Origin: an uncultured Oscillospiraceae bacterium
GTDB taxonomy: Bacteria > Bacillota > Clostridia > Oscillospirales > Ruminococcaceae
Reading direction: 5' to 3'
DNA length: 43,287 nt
Assembly: GCA_934456315.1 (NCBI GenBank)
Contig: CAKSHG010000001.1
Location: forward strand, 1-43,287
A program made the translations under genes and the position numbers. Shown in pieces: positions 8,702 to 16,507 of this stretch; the stretch's first letter is position 1; each line of letters starts with the position of its first letter. Under the pieces are notes generated by a model that was not told the DNA's origin, searched no databases, and was given only the letters and a program-made list of their open reading frames with translations.

Positions 8702-9592
8702 ATGAAAGCACGTATAAAACCAAACAACATATTTATATTTGATAATATAAAAGAAGCCAAAAATACTATGAATAAAACATGGGAAAGTATGCGTAACGAG
8801 TTAAAAAATGGCGTTTATAAATATGATGAAATAGATAAAGCGAAAGAGAGTACTTTTTTATCTGTATTTGATGATTTGTTTGAGTGTAATAAATGCCATG
8901 AGCTTTTTGATACCGATTTGCATAGTGTCTTTATGGAATATCAAGTAGTCCGTGGAGCCGTAATTAAATCTGAAGGGGATGTGATAAATTACGAAAGGCT
9001 TTTACCAAAAGCTGAACATATAAAAGAGGACAACAGATTTAGTCCAGAGGGTGTAGAATGGCTTTACTTAGCATTGGGATTTCCAAAGTCAAATGAAGGA
9101 AACATACGAGCTAAGCAATGCTCTCAGGCTGAATGTAGGGCTTCCGCGGGTGATAAATTTGCAGTATGCAAATTTGAGTTAAATAATGAAATTAGCAATA
9201 AAATTGTTGACCTAACTGTCGGAAATCAGCGGGAATTTAATAAACTTCAAAATGACCTTGAACGTTCAGCGGAAAGAATAATTCGGAAAGAAGTAAAAAA
9301 ATATTTGGAAACTTTAGGTGCACCAAATGCATCCGCTTTTATCCCAGAGTTACGAAAATGGCTTGTGTATACATATGCAAAAATGTTGTCTGAACAGATT
9401 TTTGTTCCTGTTGATGCAAACGATAAAAAACTAATGTATGCACCGTTTCATTGTATGGCACAATATTTCTTATCATTGGGGTATAGCGGAATAATATATA
9501 AAAGTACCGTATTTGATAAAGGTAAGAATCTTGTTCTATTTGACAAGGGTTTGGCAAAACCAGTTGGAGATATAGAACAATATACAATATAG
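8702..9592 (+). CDS. RES-domain protein (putative NAD-degrading effector)
   Basis: A 296-residue, AT-rich gene. The central and C-terminal parts resemble the RES fold: RFSPEGVEWLYLALG at 112-126 and, at the end, AQYFLSLGYSGIIYKSTVF...NLVLF (253-280). The family's name residues can be placed at Arg112, Glu144 and Ser268. A CNKC pair (62-65) in the N-terminal 100 residues may bind metal. RES proteins studied elsewhere are toxins that break down NAD+, usually paired with an Xre-type antitoxin. No antitoxin gene is adjacent here, so it may be a stand-alone defence effector or be controlled otherwise. The family assignment is by eye and moderately sure; the activity is inferred. Confidence 0.6.
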   Translation: MKARIKPNNIFIFDNIKEAKNTMNKTWESMRNELKNGVYKYDEIDKAKESTFLSVFDDLFECNKCHELFDTDLHSVFMEYQVVRGAVIKSEGDVINYERLLPKAEHIKEDNRFSPEGVEWLYLALGFPKSNEGNIRAKQCSQAECRASAGDKFAVCKFELNNEISNKIVDLTVGNQREFNKLQNDLERSAERIIRKEVKKYLETLGAPNASAFIPELRKWLVYTYAKMLSEQIFVPVDANDKKLMYAPFHCMAQYFLSLGYSGIIYKSTVFDKGKNLVLFDKGLAKPVGDIEQYTI

Positions 9593-9599
9593 TGAAAGA

Positions 9600-9640
9600 A
9601 GACCACTTGTAATTTTATTACTACAAGTGGTCTATCTATT
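9600..9640. terminator. Bidirectional terminator between RES gene and integrase
   Basis: A perfect 12-bp stem (AGACCACTTGTA / TACAAGTGGTCT) with a 10-nt loop, between two convergent genes. Confidence 0.7.
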
Positions 9641-10688
9641 ATATCTTGTTGATAGCTTTTAACAACTCCTGCACATTGACATGAGTGTAAACTCTCTCCG
9701 TCAGCGACATAGCACCGGAGTGTCCGACGATTTTCTTTATCATCGTGGGAGATACTTCTTTTTCAGTAAGCATGGAAATGCAGGTGTGGCGAGTATCATG
9801 CGGCTTGTGGGAGCACCCGATAAGCTCCATAACAGGCGTCCAATAGGAATCATAGTAGTTCCGATAGTCAAAGTGAGCGCCCTCTGGCGTGTGCAGCAGA
9901 TACTCACAGCCGTCGTCATACCACTTTCTGAAAAATGAATATGTCTTGTCCGCTATGGGAACTATGCGTATTCCGTTTTCAGTCTTGCTTTCAACGACAT
10001 TGAAGTAATGCTCGTCAATATGTATATTTTCCCGTTTGAGGTCAAGTAATTCCGATACACGAACGCCGCTATATATCAGCATGAGGACGATCTGTGCGTA
10101 TTGGTTGTTCTTCTTCACCCAGAGCGCCTCAATTTCCTCGCTGCTGAACGGACTGCGGTCGGTGCGGTTAGGATTCCTGTTCTTGTATTTCAGTATATCG
10201 ACATACTGCGAATAGTCCTTGTTGCAGTATTCGTATTTCATAGCATACTCATACATCTGACTTAGCAGGACTTTCAGCTTGCGCAGAGTGGGATAATTCT
10301 TGCCACAGGTGTCTATCACGCTTTGCAAGTCTGTCAGCTTCAAGTCTTTGAAAACTCTGTCATGAATAGCTGAACAGCAGTTGTACGAGGCGTTGTAGCC
10401 CTTAACATTAGAATCGGAAATCGTGGGAAATTTTTCGGCTGACCATTTGCTGAATATCTCCGCAAAGGTGATTTTTGATGATTCAACGTCAAAGGGATTC
10501 TTGTTATAATCCATGAGCATTTCAAGACCCTTTGCTCTTGTCGGTGCATAGCCGATGGTGATGTACTTCTGCTTTGCTTTTCCGCTTTCTTCGTCAATGT
10601 CCCAATCAACCGTTTTACGGACTATATATGGGTTCCTACGCTTTCCGGACAATTTGTAGACAGTACCAAATCCGTTTGGTAATCTCAT
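9639..10688 (-). CDS. Tyrosine recombinase (integrase) of the element
   Basis: A 349-residue site-specific recombinase that would catalyse integration at the rpsI site. The N-terminal 70 residues look like an arm-binding domain, residues 72-165 like a SAM-like core-binding domain, and 180-349 is the catalytic domain. The catalytic set is visible: Arg210 (GVRVSELL), Lys235, His297 and Arg300 (HDTRH), His323 (GHSG) and Tyr334 (YTHVN). It is the last gene of a minus-strand series running relaxase, TOPRIM protein, integrase; only one base separates it from the TOPRIM gene, so all three are probably cotranscribed. It lies about 1.1 kb from the left attachment core. No typical excisionase is adjacent. 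Confidence 0.92.
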   Translation of the reverse strand: MRLPNGFGTVYKLSGKRRNPYIVRKTVDWDIDEESGKAKQKYITIGYAPTRAKGLEMLMDYNKNPFDVESSKITFAEIFSKWSAEKFPTISDSNVKGYNASYNCCSAIHDRVFKDLKLTDLQSVIDTCGKNYPTLRKLKVLLSQMYEYAMKYEYCNKDYSQYVDILKYKNRNPNRTDRSPFSSEEIEALWVKKNNQYAQIVLMLIYSGVRVSELLDLKRENIHIDEHYFNVVESKTENGIRIVPIADKTYSFFRKWYDDGCEYLLHTPEGAHFDYRNYYDSYWTPVMELIGCSHKPHDTRHTCISMLTEKEVSPTMIKKIVGHSGAMSLTERVYTHVNVQELLKAINKI

Positions 10689-10689
10689 T

Positions 10690-11679
10690 TTAGTTCTCCT
10701 TTAATTGCTGAAAAGAATAATTACTGCTCTCTACTTGCGGATAAGCCGATTTTAAGAACTCATTTACACTCACGCCGGATTTTTCCGCAATCCTGAATGC
10801 AATTAAATCCTCGTTCCAGTCTTTACCCTGCGAGAGCACCCGCGATATGGTTATTTCTCTTTCAGTAAATTCTGTTCTTATTTTTTCATCTATGGCATTA
10901 GCCCCTTTATTTCCGGCTTGATCGTTGTCAAGAGATAGTACGACTGATGTAATCTCGCTGTGCTCCCTCAAATACTGCAAAACCGCTGTATGTCCGCAGC
11001 CGTTTGCGCTCAGTCTGTGGTCTGTGTGCCAGTCGATTCCGAGCAATTTTGAGAATGTAGCGTGGGACATAGCGTCAATCGGGCTTTCAAATACTCGCAG
11101 GCGGTTACTGGTTCCGACCATAGCAAAGCTGTGAGATTTGTCGCCGCCTGATACTTCGCCGCGGAACAGCACCGAACCTGTTCCACGCAGAGCGCATGAA
11201 CGTACGGTTCCAGAACAGTCCCTGCCGATGAACATACAGTTATGATGAACAGCCTCTTCCGCAATAAGCCGGGCTTCGATGAGGCTATTCACTATCTCAA
11301 CGTCAATTCCGCGGTTCCGTGTAAGGTAGATTATTACTCGTTCCGGAAAGTTTTTGGCAGGCAGTCTGAATGCAGGTGACTTTTTCGGCGGCATACCAAT
11401 GAACCCCACTGAAACATTATGTTGAATGAACTCCAGAGCAGATTCCTTTGAGCAAGACAGCGTGTCCATTACTAGGTCAACGGGAAATCCTTTTCGTCCG
11501 TCCGAATGACGATACCAGTTATTCTTTTCAGGAAATATGTATAGACCGCTGCTATGCCTTATATGGACAGCTTTCGGAGTTGTTTGTTTCCCCTCGTCAA
11601 CCTGCATTCCAAGAGCCTTTGCAACGGAAATGCAGTCTGCGTTTGCAAGCGAGTAGTATTCTTCTTTTGAAAATTTCAT
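10690..11679 (-). CDS. DUF3991/TOPRIM domain protein (primase-like)
   Basis: A 329-residue protein of mobile-element replication modules. The N-terminal 100 residues (YRHSDGRKGFPVDLVM) resemble the zinc-finger/CHC-like part of primases without a complete Cys set. Residues 190-275 form a TOPRIM domain with the conserved Glu198 (RVFESPIDAM) and the Asp251-x-Asp253 pair (LSLDNDQAG). It probably primes or processes DNA during transfer or replication. Its start overlaps the relaxase stop by 4 bases (ATGA type), so the two are translationally coupled. Confidence 0.82.
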   Translation of the reverse strand: MKFSKEEYYSLANADCISVAKALGMQVDEGKQTTPKAVHIRHSSGLYIFPEKNNWYRHSDGRKGFPVDLVMDTLSCSKESALEFIQHNVSVGFIGMPPKKSPAFRLPAKNFPERVIIYLTRNRGIDVEIVNSLIEARLIAEEAVHHNCMFIGRDCSGTVRSCALRGTGSVLFRGEVSGGDKSHSFAMVGTSNRLRVFESPIDAMSHATFSKLLGIDWHTDHRLSANGCGHTAVLQYLREHSEITSVVLSLDNDQAGNKGANAIDEKIRTEFTEREITISRVLSQGKDWNEDLIAFRIAEKSGVSVNEFLKSAYPQVESSNYSFQQLKEN

Positions 11680-13094
11680 CTATCAACACCCCTATTGTTT
11701 TGTTTACGTTCAAGACGTTTGAATTCCGCTTCGGTTTCCTTTGTAAATCCTGCCGTGTTCAGAATTTCGTCAGCCGCCTCATTGAACCCAAGCGCCCTGA
11801 CAAATCTGCTGCACAGGCAGCGAATCGTATTAGCAAGCAGTTTATGACGTGGAGTTGCTTTTTCGGATAAATCAGAGTAATTGCCTTTGGCTCTTGCAAG
11901 CATGAAGTTGCTTATCTTGGCGATGTTTACTATGTGCCCGACAGCTTCTCTCACTTTGTTTTCGGATTCTGACAGCTTTTTATTCGCTTGGGATAATTCA
12001 CTCTGTAATGCAGAGTTACGACGTTTTAATTCTTCGTGCTCTGGCAAAAGTTCATGGTAAGCTGCGCTGTCGTCAAGTAGTTCGTCAGCCAGCTCATGGT
12101 ACTTATTGTACGATTTTTCTGCCTCCAGTTGCATTTCGGAGAGAGTATTTTCCTTTTCAGCAATATTATCTTCGCGGCGGTCAAGTTCTGTTCCTTTATC
12201 AGATAGCTTTCGCTCGTGTATAGCAATGGTTTTTCGTGCAGCTTCTAGTTTAAAAAAATCTTCATCGCTTACAACTCTGCGGTTGAACGGTAGTTTAGTG
12301 CTGTTTATCCCCTCAGTTTCGGCTACTTCACTAAGCTGTTTAAGTTCATCAAGACTTTCTGAAATCTCGTTTTTTTCCTGTTCGAGTTCAGCTATTTTGT
12401 CCTTGTGCTGCTTGTATTGCTCTACCGTGTAGGTGTACCCTCTGCCCTTGGTAGGCTCGCTTATTTCGATTCCGTGGCTGCGGCAGATCTCTGTCAGGAC
12501 ATTGCATTCTGCTGTTCGCCAGCGACTTATGGTGTTCTCGCCCTCGCCGTAACCCATTTCTTTGAGCGCCTGTGCCAAGCCGTTCTGTGTATCAACTCCA
12601 CGTTTATAGTGACCGATAGGTATGTAGTCTATGTGCAGGTGAGGTGTCGCTTCGTCAGCATGGAGCACGGCATTGAATACATAGAAGTTCGGATTCCGCT
12701 TGCTGAATCCCTGCATATACTCGGTAAGGCATTGGATAGCTACCACGGAATCCGGAGAACCAACACCTGTATCATCCTTGCAGCCTATCTGCACAATATC
12801 TTCATAGAAGCTCTTACGCTTGTCAGGAGCAGTTATTACATTGTTGCTCGGAGCATGGGAGAAAGCATAACGGAAATATCCGTCCTTGATACGGCGGTCG
12901 GAGCGTTTCTGCCTTGCATTGTAACGTTCAACTGCCTCGGCAAAGCATTTATCATAAGCCTCTGCGATAGGCTCTTTTATAAAGGTGATATTGTGCGGAG
13001 TTCGGGAGCTGTCTACATTTTTCGGCTTGAAGGTTCGATTATTGTGCGACAGGCTTCCCTTGCCTTGACAGTGTGAGATAGTTTTAGCGGTCAT
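11676..13094 (-). CDS. MobV-family relaxase (Mob/Pre)
   Basis: A 472-residue plasmid-mobilisation relaxase that would nick oriT and lead the strand into a helper's conjugation pore. The metal-binding relaxase motif is clear: His145, Asp147-Glu148, His152 and His154 in HADEATPHLHI. A basic N-terminal segment with SRTPHNI (30-36) fits the family's first motif. Residues about 225-385 are strongly charged and heptad-like, so a long coiled coil is likely, as is common in this family. The gene follows a non-coding region full of inverted repeats, the usual place of the cognate oriT. AAGGAAAAAAG precedes the ATG. Confidence 0.88.
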   Translation of the reverse strand: MTAKTISHCQGKGSLSHNNRTFKPKNVDSSRTPHNITFIKEPIAEAYDKCFAEAVERYNARQKRSDRRIKDGYFRYAFSHAPSNNVITAPDKRKSFYEDIVQIGCKDDTGVGSPDSVVAIQCLTEYMQGFSKRNPNFYVFNAVLHADEATPHLHIDYIPIGHYKRGVDTQNGLAQALKEMGYGEGENTISRWRTAECNVLTEICRSHGIEISEPTKGRGYTYTVEQYKQHKDKIAELEQEKNEISESLDELKQLSEVAETEGINSTKLPFNRRVVSDEDFFKLEAARKTIAIHERKLSDKGTELDRREDNIAEKENTLSEMQLEAEKSYNKYHELADELLDDSAAYHELLPEHEELKRRNSALQSELSQANKKLSESENKVREAVGHIVNIAKISNFMLARAKGNYSDLSEKATPRHKLLANTIRCLCSRFVRALGFNEAADEILNTAGFTKETEAEFKRLERKQNNRGVDR

Positions 13095-13111
13095 CTTTTT
13101 TCCTTCCTGTG

Positions 13112-13255
13112 GTGTTTCCTTTTCAGCAATTTACCACCGGCTTGCCGTTGGTAACCCCTTAATACCTGTGACAGCAAGCCATCACAGGTACGGGGCTCTC
13201 CGAGGGGCAGACGTTCCCTCTGCACTCCCTTTCTAGTGCTGAAAAGGGAAAACAC
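13112..13255. other. Candidate oriT: nested inverted repeats upstream of the relaxase
   Basis: A long outer inverted repeat (13112-13128 with 13237-13255, core TTTTCAGCA / TGCTGAAAA) encloses several hairpins: 13131-13154 (11-bp arms, one mismatch), 13163-13190 (perfect 9-bp arms TACCTGTGA / TCACAGGTA) and a GC-rich imperfect one near 13200-13222. The position directly upstream of the mob gene fits a transfer origin. No nic-site consensus was recognised. Confidence 0.5.
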
Positions 13256-13274
13256 ACCATATTTTCAGTGATTC

Positions 13275-13378
13275 AAGAATGCAAGGATGCAAGGAGAACT
13301 TGTGTATAGATTTTGCACTATTGAAATTAAGAATGCAAAAAACACATATAGATATTCTTGCACCCTTGCACTCTTAAT
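13275..13378. repeat. Iteron-like TGCAAG repeats
   Basis: A repeated AAGAATGCAAG-type motif: forward at 13275-13294 (with a second half-box GATGCAAGG) and 13326-13340, and inverted as a paired box at 13354-13378. They could be replication-initiator sites for the neighbouring RepA-like protein or relaxase operators. Confidence 0.5.
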
Positions 13379-13391
13379 ACTATAAAAAGTG

Positions 13392-14354
13392 TTAATTGGA
13401 AAGTTTCCAAAGCCACTCATCATTTACCCTGACGGATTTTATTCCAAGTACTGATTTGGCTGTTTTCAGTGTTCGATCGCCGAAATTCAGGCTTTCAGCA
13501 GCTTCCATAACTTCCTTTTGCGGTTTTGCTCCGTCAGCCAGGAACTCATTCAGAAATTTTTTTGCTGATTCCAGTTTGCCGATTTTGGCGCCGCCGTCCT
13601 CAAGAAAATCGTCTGCGGTGACTTCTACGGTTCCGAGCCATTCTAGCATGGAATTCTCGGTGATCGAGAATAAAATCGTTTTGCCAGTCGGGGCCAGACT
13701 ACTTTTGGAGTGGCATATAACACGCTTAGATTTGTCGTCACGCATTTCACCAACTACTAGGACGCTTCTTGCTACTGCTGTAATATCTATGGAGCCCAAG
13801 CCTCGGTAGGCGCATTTCTGACCAGTTGCCTTATTCATATGTCCGATCAGGATAACAGCGCAGTCATATTCTTCGGCTATTCTGCCGAGCTGTGACATTA
13901 CCGGGCGTATTTCATTTGATCTATGCATATCTACATTAGCACCGATATATGCCTGAATGGGGTCAAGGATAACCAGCTTGGCATTGGTGAGCCTTATCGC
14001 TTCTTCAAGGCGATCATCTGTCATAGATAAACATTCCTTACTTTCATCAATAACCAGAATTCGACTGCAATCAGCTCCTGCGGCTTCCAGCCGTGGTTTT
14101 ATAGTATCTGCAAGACCGTCCTCGGCTGTCTGGAAGATAACATTAGCTGGTTCTCGGGGTTCGGCTTCGCCAGGAAGCATTTCGCCACGTGTGACGGCAG
14201 CTGCAACTCTAGCAGCAACTGTTGTTTTTCCACTGCCTGGGTCACCGTGCATTAAAGTCAACTTACCAAAAGGAATGTATGGCTTCCACAACCATTTGAC
14301 GGGTACTGATATAATATCTTCCATGTAGATGAGTTTCAGCGGTGTTTTACTCAT
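13392..14354 (-). CDS. RepA-like AAA ATPase (replicative helicase family)
   Basis: A 320-residue P-loop ATPase of the RecA-like AAA_25/RepA helicase group found in plasmids, phages and integrative elements. Walker A is GDPGSGKT (37-44) and Walker B is KLVILDP with Asp131. The GHMNKATGQKCAYRGLGSIDITAVARS segment resembles the DnaB/RepA sensor region. The C-terminal 80 residues look like a winged-helix domain. It probably supports autonomous replication of the excised element. Its start overlaps the stop of the upstream small HTH gene by 8 bases, so they form one unit read from the promoter at 14711. Confidence 0.82.
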   Translation of the reverse strand: MSKTPLKLIYMEDIISVPVKWLWKPYIPFGKLTLMHGDPGSGKTTVAARVAAAVTRGEMLPGEAEPREPANVIFQTAEDGLADTIKPRLEAAGADCSRILVIDESKECLSMTDDRLEEAIRLTNAKLVILDPIQAYIGANVDMHRSNEIRPVMSQLGRIAEEYDCAVILIGHMNKATGQKCAYRGLGSIDITAVARSVLVVGEMRDDKSKRVICHSKSSLAPTGKTILFSITENSMLEWLGTVEVTADDFLEDGGAKIGKLESAKKFLNEFLADGAKPQKEVMEAAESLNFGDRTLKTAKSVLGIKSVRVNDEWLWKLSN

Positions 14355-14580
14355 CTGACTTTACCTTGTCATTGAAGTAACCTGTCGCCTCCCACACCTG
14401 TTTATCGGAACAGTAATAGGTGTATTCTGTGGAGCCCTCTGCTTTCATCGCAAAGCCAAATGGAAGGACTCCTTTCTGCAAGCCAATTCGAATAAATTGT
14501 GGGTTCTTTCCTGTTGCACGAGCAAGTTCCGTAATAGGAACGTTACGTCCAGTAAACTTGGGGTAATTTGCGTAGGTCAT
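14347..14580 (-). CDS. Small helix-turn-helix protein, excisionase-like
   Basis: A 77-residue protein with a predicted helix-turn-helix (VPITELARATGKNPQFIRIGLQKG) and a short C-terminal strand/helix, the size and shape of excisionases and small replication regulators of Firmicute elements. The ATG at 14580 follows AAGGAGG by 7 nt; an in-frame TTG 18 bases upstream lies over the ribosome site and is rejected. It is the first gene of the operon containing the RepA-like ATPase and faces the XRE repressor gene. Whether it acts in excision or regulation cannot be told from sequence. Confidence 0.68.
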   Translation of the reverse strand: MTYANYPKFTGRNVPITELARATGKNPQFIRIGLQKGVLPFGFAMKAEGSTEYTYYCSDKQVWEATGYFNDKVKSDE

Positions 14581-14592
14581 AGATTTTCCTCC

Positions 14593-14621
14593 TTGCAAAA
14601 TATTTCATATTATGATATAAT
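14593..14621 (+). promoter_or_regulatory. Promoter toward the XRE regulator
   Basis: TTGCAA, 17 bp, TATAAT, leaving a leader of about 140 nt before 14771. Confidence 0.65.
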
Positions 14622-14682
14622 GGATAAAGAGAGTTTAGTTAATTTGATAGCTACTCACCACGACCCACCATATCCTATAAAC

Positions 14683-14711
14683 ATTATATTCCCTTTTAAG
14701 GGAAAAGTCAA
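14683..14711 (-). promoter_or_regulatory. Promoter of the small HTH/RepA operon with embedded operator
   Basis: Minus-strand TTGACT, 17 bp, TATAAT. The spacer is almost completely filled by the inverted repeat TTCCCTTTTAAGGGAA (14689-14704), a probable repressor operator. Confidence 0.75.
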
Positions 14712-14770
14712 TATATATTTTCCCATTAATGATAATTTGTCGAAACCTACAAATTTAAAGGAGTTTTTTT

Positions 14771-15499
14771 ATGTTTTATAACCAATTGATTAAACTCTGT
14801 AATCTTAAAGGAATTAAACCCACTAGACTAGCAAAAAATCTTGGATTTAGCCCAAGTAACATTAAGCGCTGGGAAGAGGGAGTTGCTGTCAATTCCGACA
14901 TGATTTTTAAAATAGCAGAGTATTTTCAGGTTCCAGCTGGGTATTTCTTTCAGGAAGACAATGAAATATGCACTGATGAAGTTGAAGATGAAATAACAGC
15001 TTTTAAAGTAGCTTTTAATGTTCTTGCTTCACATTTTGATTTTATAGCGAGCTTTTTATCTGGATATAAAATATCTGCACGTGATTTATCTTGTGTTGCC
15101 AAGTATATGGGTAAAAAAGAGGATTTCTTTATTATAAACAATAGTATTATTTCTAGTAATGGGGAAAATATGGTTTGCCGTTCGCCGATTACGCTTATTT
15201 CTGACATATTAAATCGTTTACCTGGGACAAAGGAATATAGGTACCTACAAGTACAAATCTCGAGACTTATAATACAGAACTTGGAGGGTAAAAAGATTTA
15301 TCAGGATGATCTATTAAAAGCAGGATTGCTTAAGGGAAAAATCCAGAGACTGTATAACCCTAGTATTCCAAGTGAGAAGAAAAAGGGCTTGAATTTTTCT
15401 GATGTGAATAATATTTCATGTAAATGCAATGTCACCGTTGAATATATGCTCACAGGAAAAGATGAAACAACTGAAAAAAAGGAAGTGGGCGCACAATAA
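14771..15499 (+). CDS. XRE-family transcriptional regulator
   Basis: A 242-residue DNA-binding protein. The first 58 residues are a Cro/CI-type helix-turn-helix (IKPTRLAKNLGFSPSNIKRWEEGVAV, then FKIAEYFQVPAGYFF). The remaining 180 residues are mostly helical and of unknown type; a second, degenerate HTH-like stretch (LNFSDVNNISCKCNVTVEYMLTG) sits near the C-terminus. AT-rich. It is transcribed divergently from the small HTH/RepA operon, whose promoter carries a palindromic operator, so it is the likely repressor of the element. No LexA-like self-cleavage residues were recognised. Confidence 0.8.
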   Translation: MFYNQLIKLCNLKGIKPTRLAKNLGFSPSNIKRWEEGVAVNSDMIFKIAEYFQVPAGYFFQEDNEICTDEVEDEITAFKVAFNVLASHFDFIASFLSGYKISARDLSCVAKYMGKKEDFFIINNSIISSNGENMVCRSPITLISDILNRLPGTKEYRYLQVQISRLIIQNLEGKKIYQDDLLKAGLLKGKIQRLYNPSIPSEKKKGLNFSDVNNISCKCNVTVEYMLTGKDETTEKKEVGAQ

Positions 15500-15560
15500 A
15501 ATTTCACAACTTTATAAAGGAACGAAGGCGGCAATTGTTGAGTGTTCCCTTATAAAACCA

Positions 15561-15589
15561 TTGACTTTATCAGTTTTAGGGTGTATAAT
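15561..15589 (+). promoter_or_regulatory. Promoter of the methyltransferase/nuclease operon
   Basis: TTGACT, 17 bp, TATAAT, about 70 nt before the methyltransferase ATG. Just upstream an imperfect 13-bp inverted repeat (TTTATAAAGGAAC / GTTCCCTTATAAA) may end the XRE transcript. Confidence 0.75.
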
Positions 15590-15661
15590 ATTATCGGTTA
15601 TAAACTACAAGGCTGATGCCATTTGAACTGAGTGGATCCAGCATAAAGGAAAGGAAACCCA

Positions 15662-16507
15662 ATGCCGAAGAATAAGCTTGTATCCCCTGTTTTAAAATGG
15701 GTAGGCGGAAAAAGACAACTTCTGCCTGAGATAAATCCACTATTACCAAAGAAGATAACTTCATATTGTGAGCCTTTTGTTGGAGGCGGAGCTGTTCTGT
15801 TCGATCTTCAGCCTAAGAAAGCAATAATAAATGATATTAATAGTGATCTAATTCTTGTTTACACCACAATTAGGGATAATGTTGAAAAACTGATAAGTAC
15901 GCTTGAAACATACCCTAATGAGGAAGAATTTTATTACAATTTACGTAATATCGATCGTAATCAAGATGAATTCATTAAGCTAACCGATATTGAAAAGGCT
16001 GCAAGAGTTATTTATCTTAATAAAACCTGCTACAATGGGTTATATCGAGTAAATAACGCTGGTGAGTTCAATAGCCCATTTGGAAAATATAAAAATCCTA
16101 ATATCGTTAATTCACCAGTGTTGAGGGCGGTTAGTACATATTTTAACTCGGCTGAAATTGAGTTTCACTCTGCTGACTTTTCAGAGATACTTTCCGCTTT
16201 ACACCGTGGAACATTTGTATATCTTGACCCTCCTTATGATCCCGTTTCTGACACTTCAAGTTTTACTGGATATTCAAGAGGCGGGTTTAACCGCGAACAA
16301 CAGATTCAATTAAGGGAGTGCTGCGATTCATTAACGGAACGCGGTATAAAATTCATGTTGTCAAACTCGGCAACGGACTTTATTATGAAACAATATTCAA
16401 ATTATCATATAACAGTAGTAAAGGCAAAAAGAATAATAAATTCAATAGCAAGTAAACGCGGTGATGTGGATGAGGTGATAATAACCAACTATGAGCAACA
16501 CAGATAA
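15662..16507 (+). CDS. DNA adenine methyltransferase (Dam/DpnM type)
   Basis: A 281-residue N6-adenine DNA methyltransferase of the D12 class. It begins with the family signature KWVGGKR (12-18). The SAM-binding motif is EPFVGGGAV (37-45) and the catalytic motif is DPPY (189-192). The family's usual target is GATC, but the target here cannot be read from sequence. The following gene, an ExK nuclease, starts 17 bases before this one ends, so the pair is best read as a type II restriction-modification system. Codon use is AT-rich, unlike the host core genes, in line with transfer. Confidence 0.9.
   Translation: MPKNKLVSPVLKWVGGKRQLLPEINPLLPKKITSYCEPFVGGGAVLFDLQPKKAIINDINSDLILVYTTIRDNVEKLISTLETYPNEEEFYYNLRNIDRNQDEFIKLTDIEKAARVIYLNKTCYNGLYRVNNAGEFNSPFGKYKNPNIVNSPVLRAVSTYFNSAEIEFHSADFSEILSALHRGTFVYLDPPYDPVSDTSSFTGYSRGGFNREQQIQLRECCDSLTERGIKFMLSNSATDFIMKQYSNYHITVVKAKRIINSIASKRGDVDEVIITNYEQHR

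Noticed and set aside
13275..13378. CRISPR array
   Set aside because: The TGCAAG-type repeats are short, change orientation and lack equal spacers, and there is no cas gene in the window. An iteron or operator cluster fits better.
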